A stretch of 60,064 bases of DNA, from NCBI GenBank assembly GCA_019414345.1, contig DXMF01000015.1:1-60064 (forward strand), in the 5' to 3' direction. Positions 59,691-60,064 of this stretch are shown here, piece after piece. Every line of letters begins with the position of its first letter. The first letter of the stretch is position 1. The translations under genes were made by a program, and so were the position numbers. The DNA comes from Collinsella sp. (GTDB lineage: Bacteria > Actinomycetota > Coriobacteriia > Coriobacteriales > Coriobacteriaceae). Below the pieces are notes generated by a model. The model had not been told where the DNA came from. It made no database searches and worked only from the letters and a program-made list of their open reading frames with translations.

Positions 59691-59940
59691 CGTCTCTCAG
59701 TTATCTCTCGTAATTATCTCTCATTTATCTCTCTATCTCTCGGCTTAGAGATAAGAGATAGATAGAGATGGAATGTCTACCATTTGCTTCATTTATACAT
59801 ATTTTTGCTGGTAGAACAATCGGTATTGAGACAATACCATGATTGCCTACCTCTTTGCTGCTCAGTTATCTCTCATATTTTTCTCTCATCTTCCTGTCAT
59901 CTCTCATATTAGAGACGAATGAGAGACGAGAGATACGCGA
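59691..59940 (-). promoter_or_regulatory. GAGAGATA repeat clusters around the AlbA_2 promoter
   Basis: At 59691-59770, TATCTCTC-type octamers (GAGAGATA on the minus strand) occur about five times at 9-13 bp spacing, followed by inverted copies. A second cluster is at 59864-59935. Between them is GGTATTG-AGA-CAATACC (59822-59838), a perfect palindrome, and a possible minus-strand promoter (TTGTTC, 16 bp, TATAAA). The last 120 bases of the window show no gene. Confidence 0.65.
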
Positions 59941-60064
59941 GTGATGGACGAGCGAGGATTTTCGGACGGTCGGATATCGAGAGTGAATATTTGGACGGTT
60001 TTTGGGGCTTTGGGGGTGCGGACGATTTCTTGGACCGCGCCTAGGCGTATCCAAGCTTCCTGCG

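Overview
The window looks like chromosome from a high-GC Gram-positive gut anaerobe of the Coriobacteriia, most likely Collinsella or a close relative. The basis is the VanRS-like system with a serine D,D-carboxypeptidase, a monoderm Tad pilus locus, a T-box in front of pheST, and GC-rich hairpin repeats beside tRNAs that I recall as typical of Collinsella. This assignment comes from family recognition, not from a search. Most genes lie on the minus strand.

Layout. 0-4.2 kb: start of pstB (cut by the window edge), a VanS/VanR-like two-component system, and a divergent D-Ala-D-Ala carboxypeptidase. 4.2-11 kb: a TM2-domain protein, tRNA-Ser, an AAA ATPase with an array of short repeats before its start, an 813-residue TPR-like protein, and three identical tRNA-Arg(ACG) genes with duplicated fragments. 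11-21.6 kb: housekeeping genes (serS, proC, rlmH, an SPFH protein, tRNA-Leu, tatD-like, rsmA, metG, rsmI), a GH5-like protein lacking its usual acid/base residue, a four-unit array of palindromes and tRNA-Phe. 22-32.2 kb: a ribbon-helix-helix/toxin-like pair and a Tad pilus operon (cpaB-tadZ-tadA-tadB-tadC-flp plus minor pilin-like genes and a DUF192 gene). Several reading frames in 22.2-26.1 kb have missing starts or a break. 32.4-43.6 kb: rsgA, a Ca2+-type P-ATPase behind a structured leader, pyk, an AbiEi/DUF559-like protein, a zinc-dependent phospholipase C-like protein and a nickel/cobalt ECF transporter with a NikR-type operator. 43.8-54.5 kb: pheT and pheS behind a T-box, an M32 carboxypeptidase, glmM, a DUF4012 protein and an EamA transporter. 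54.8-60 kb: tRNA-Val(GAC) followed by accessory genes (DUF5710, a CxxC protein, an HNH nuclease, an unknown, and an AlbA_2/Schlafen-like regulator with GAGAGATA repeats upstream).

The most unusual signal is a recurring unit of 186-190 bp next to tRNA-Arg, tRNA-Leu and tRNA-Phe. At each site the tRNA 3' end plus its terminator is directly duplicated. Between the copies lies a GC-rich cluster of hairpins and an inverted copy of that same tRNA's T-arm. The hairpin core is nearly identical at the Arg and Leu sites and unrelated in sequence, but similar in layout, at the Phe site. It behaves like a small non-autonomous element that targets tRNA T-arms, and I do not know of a description of it.
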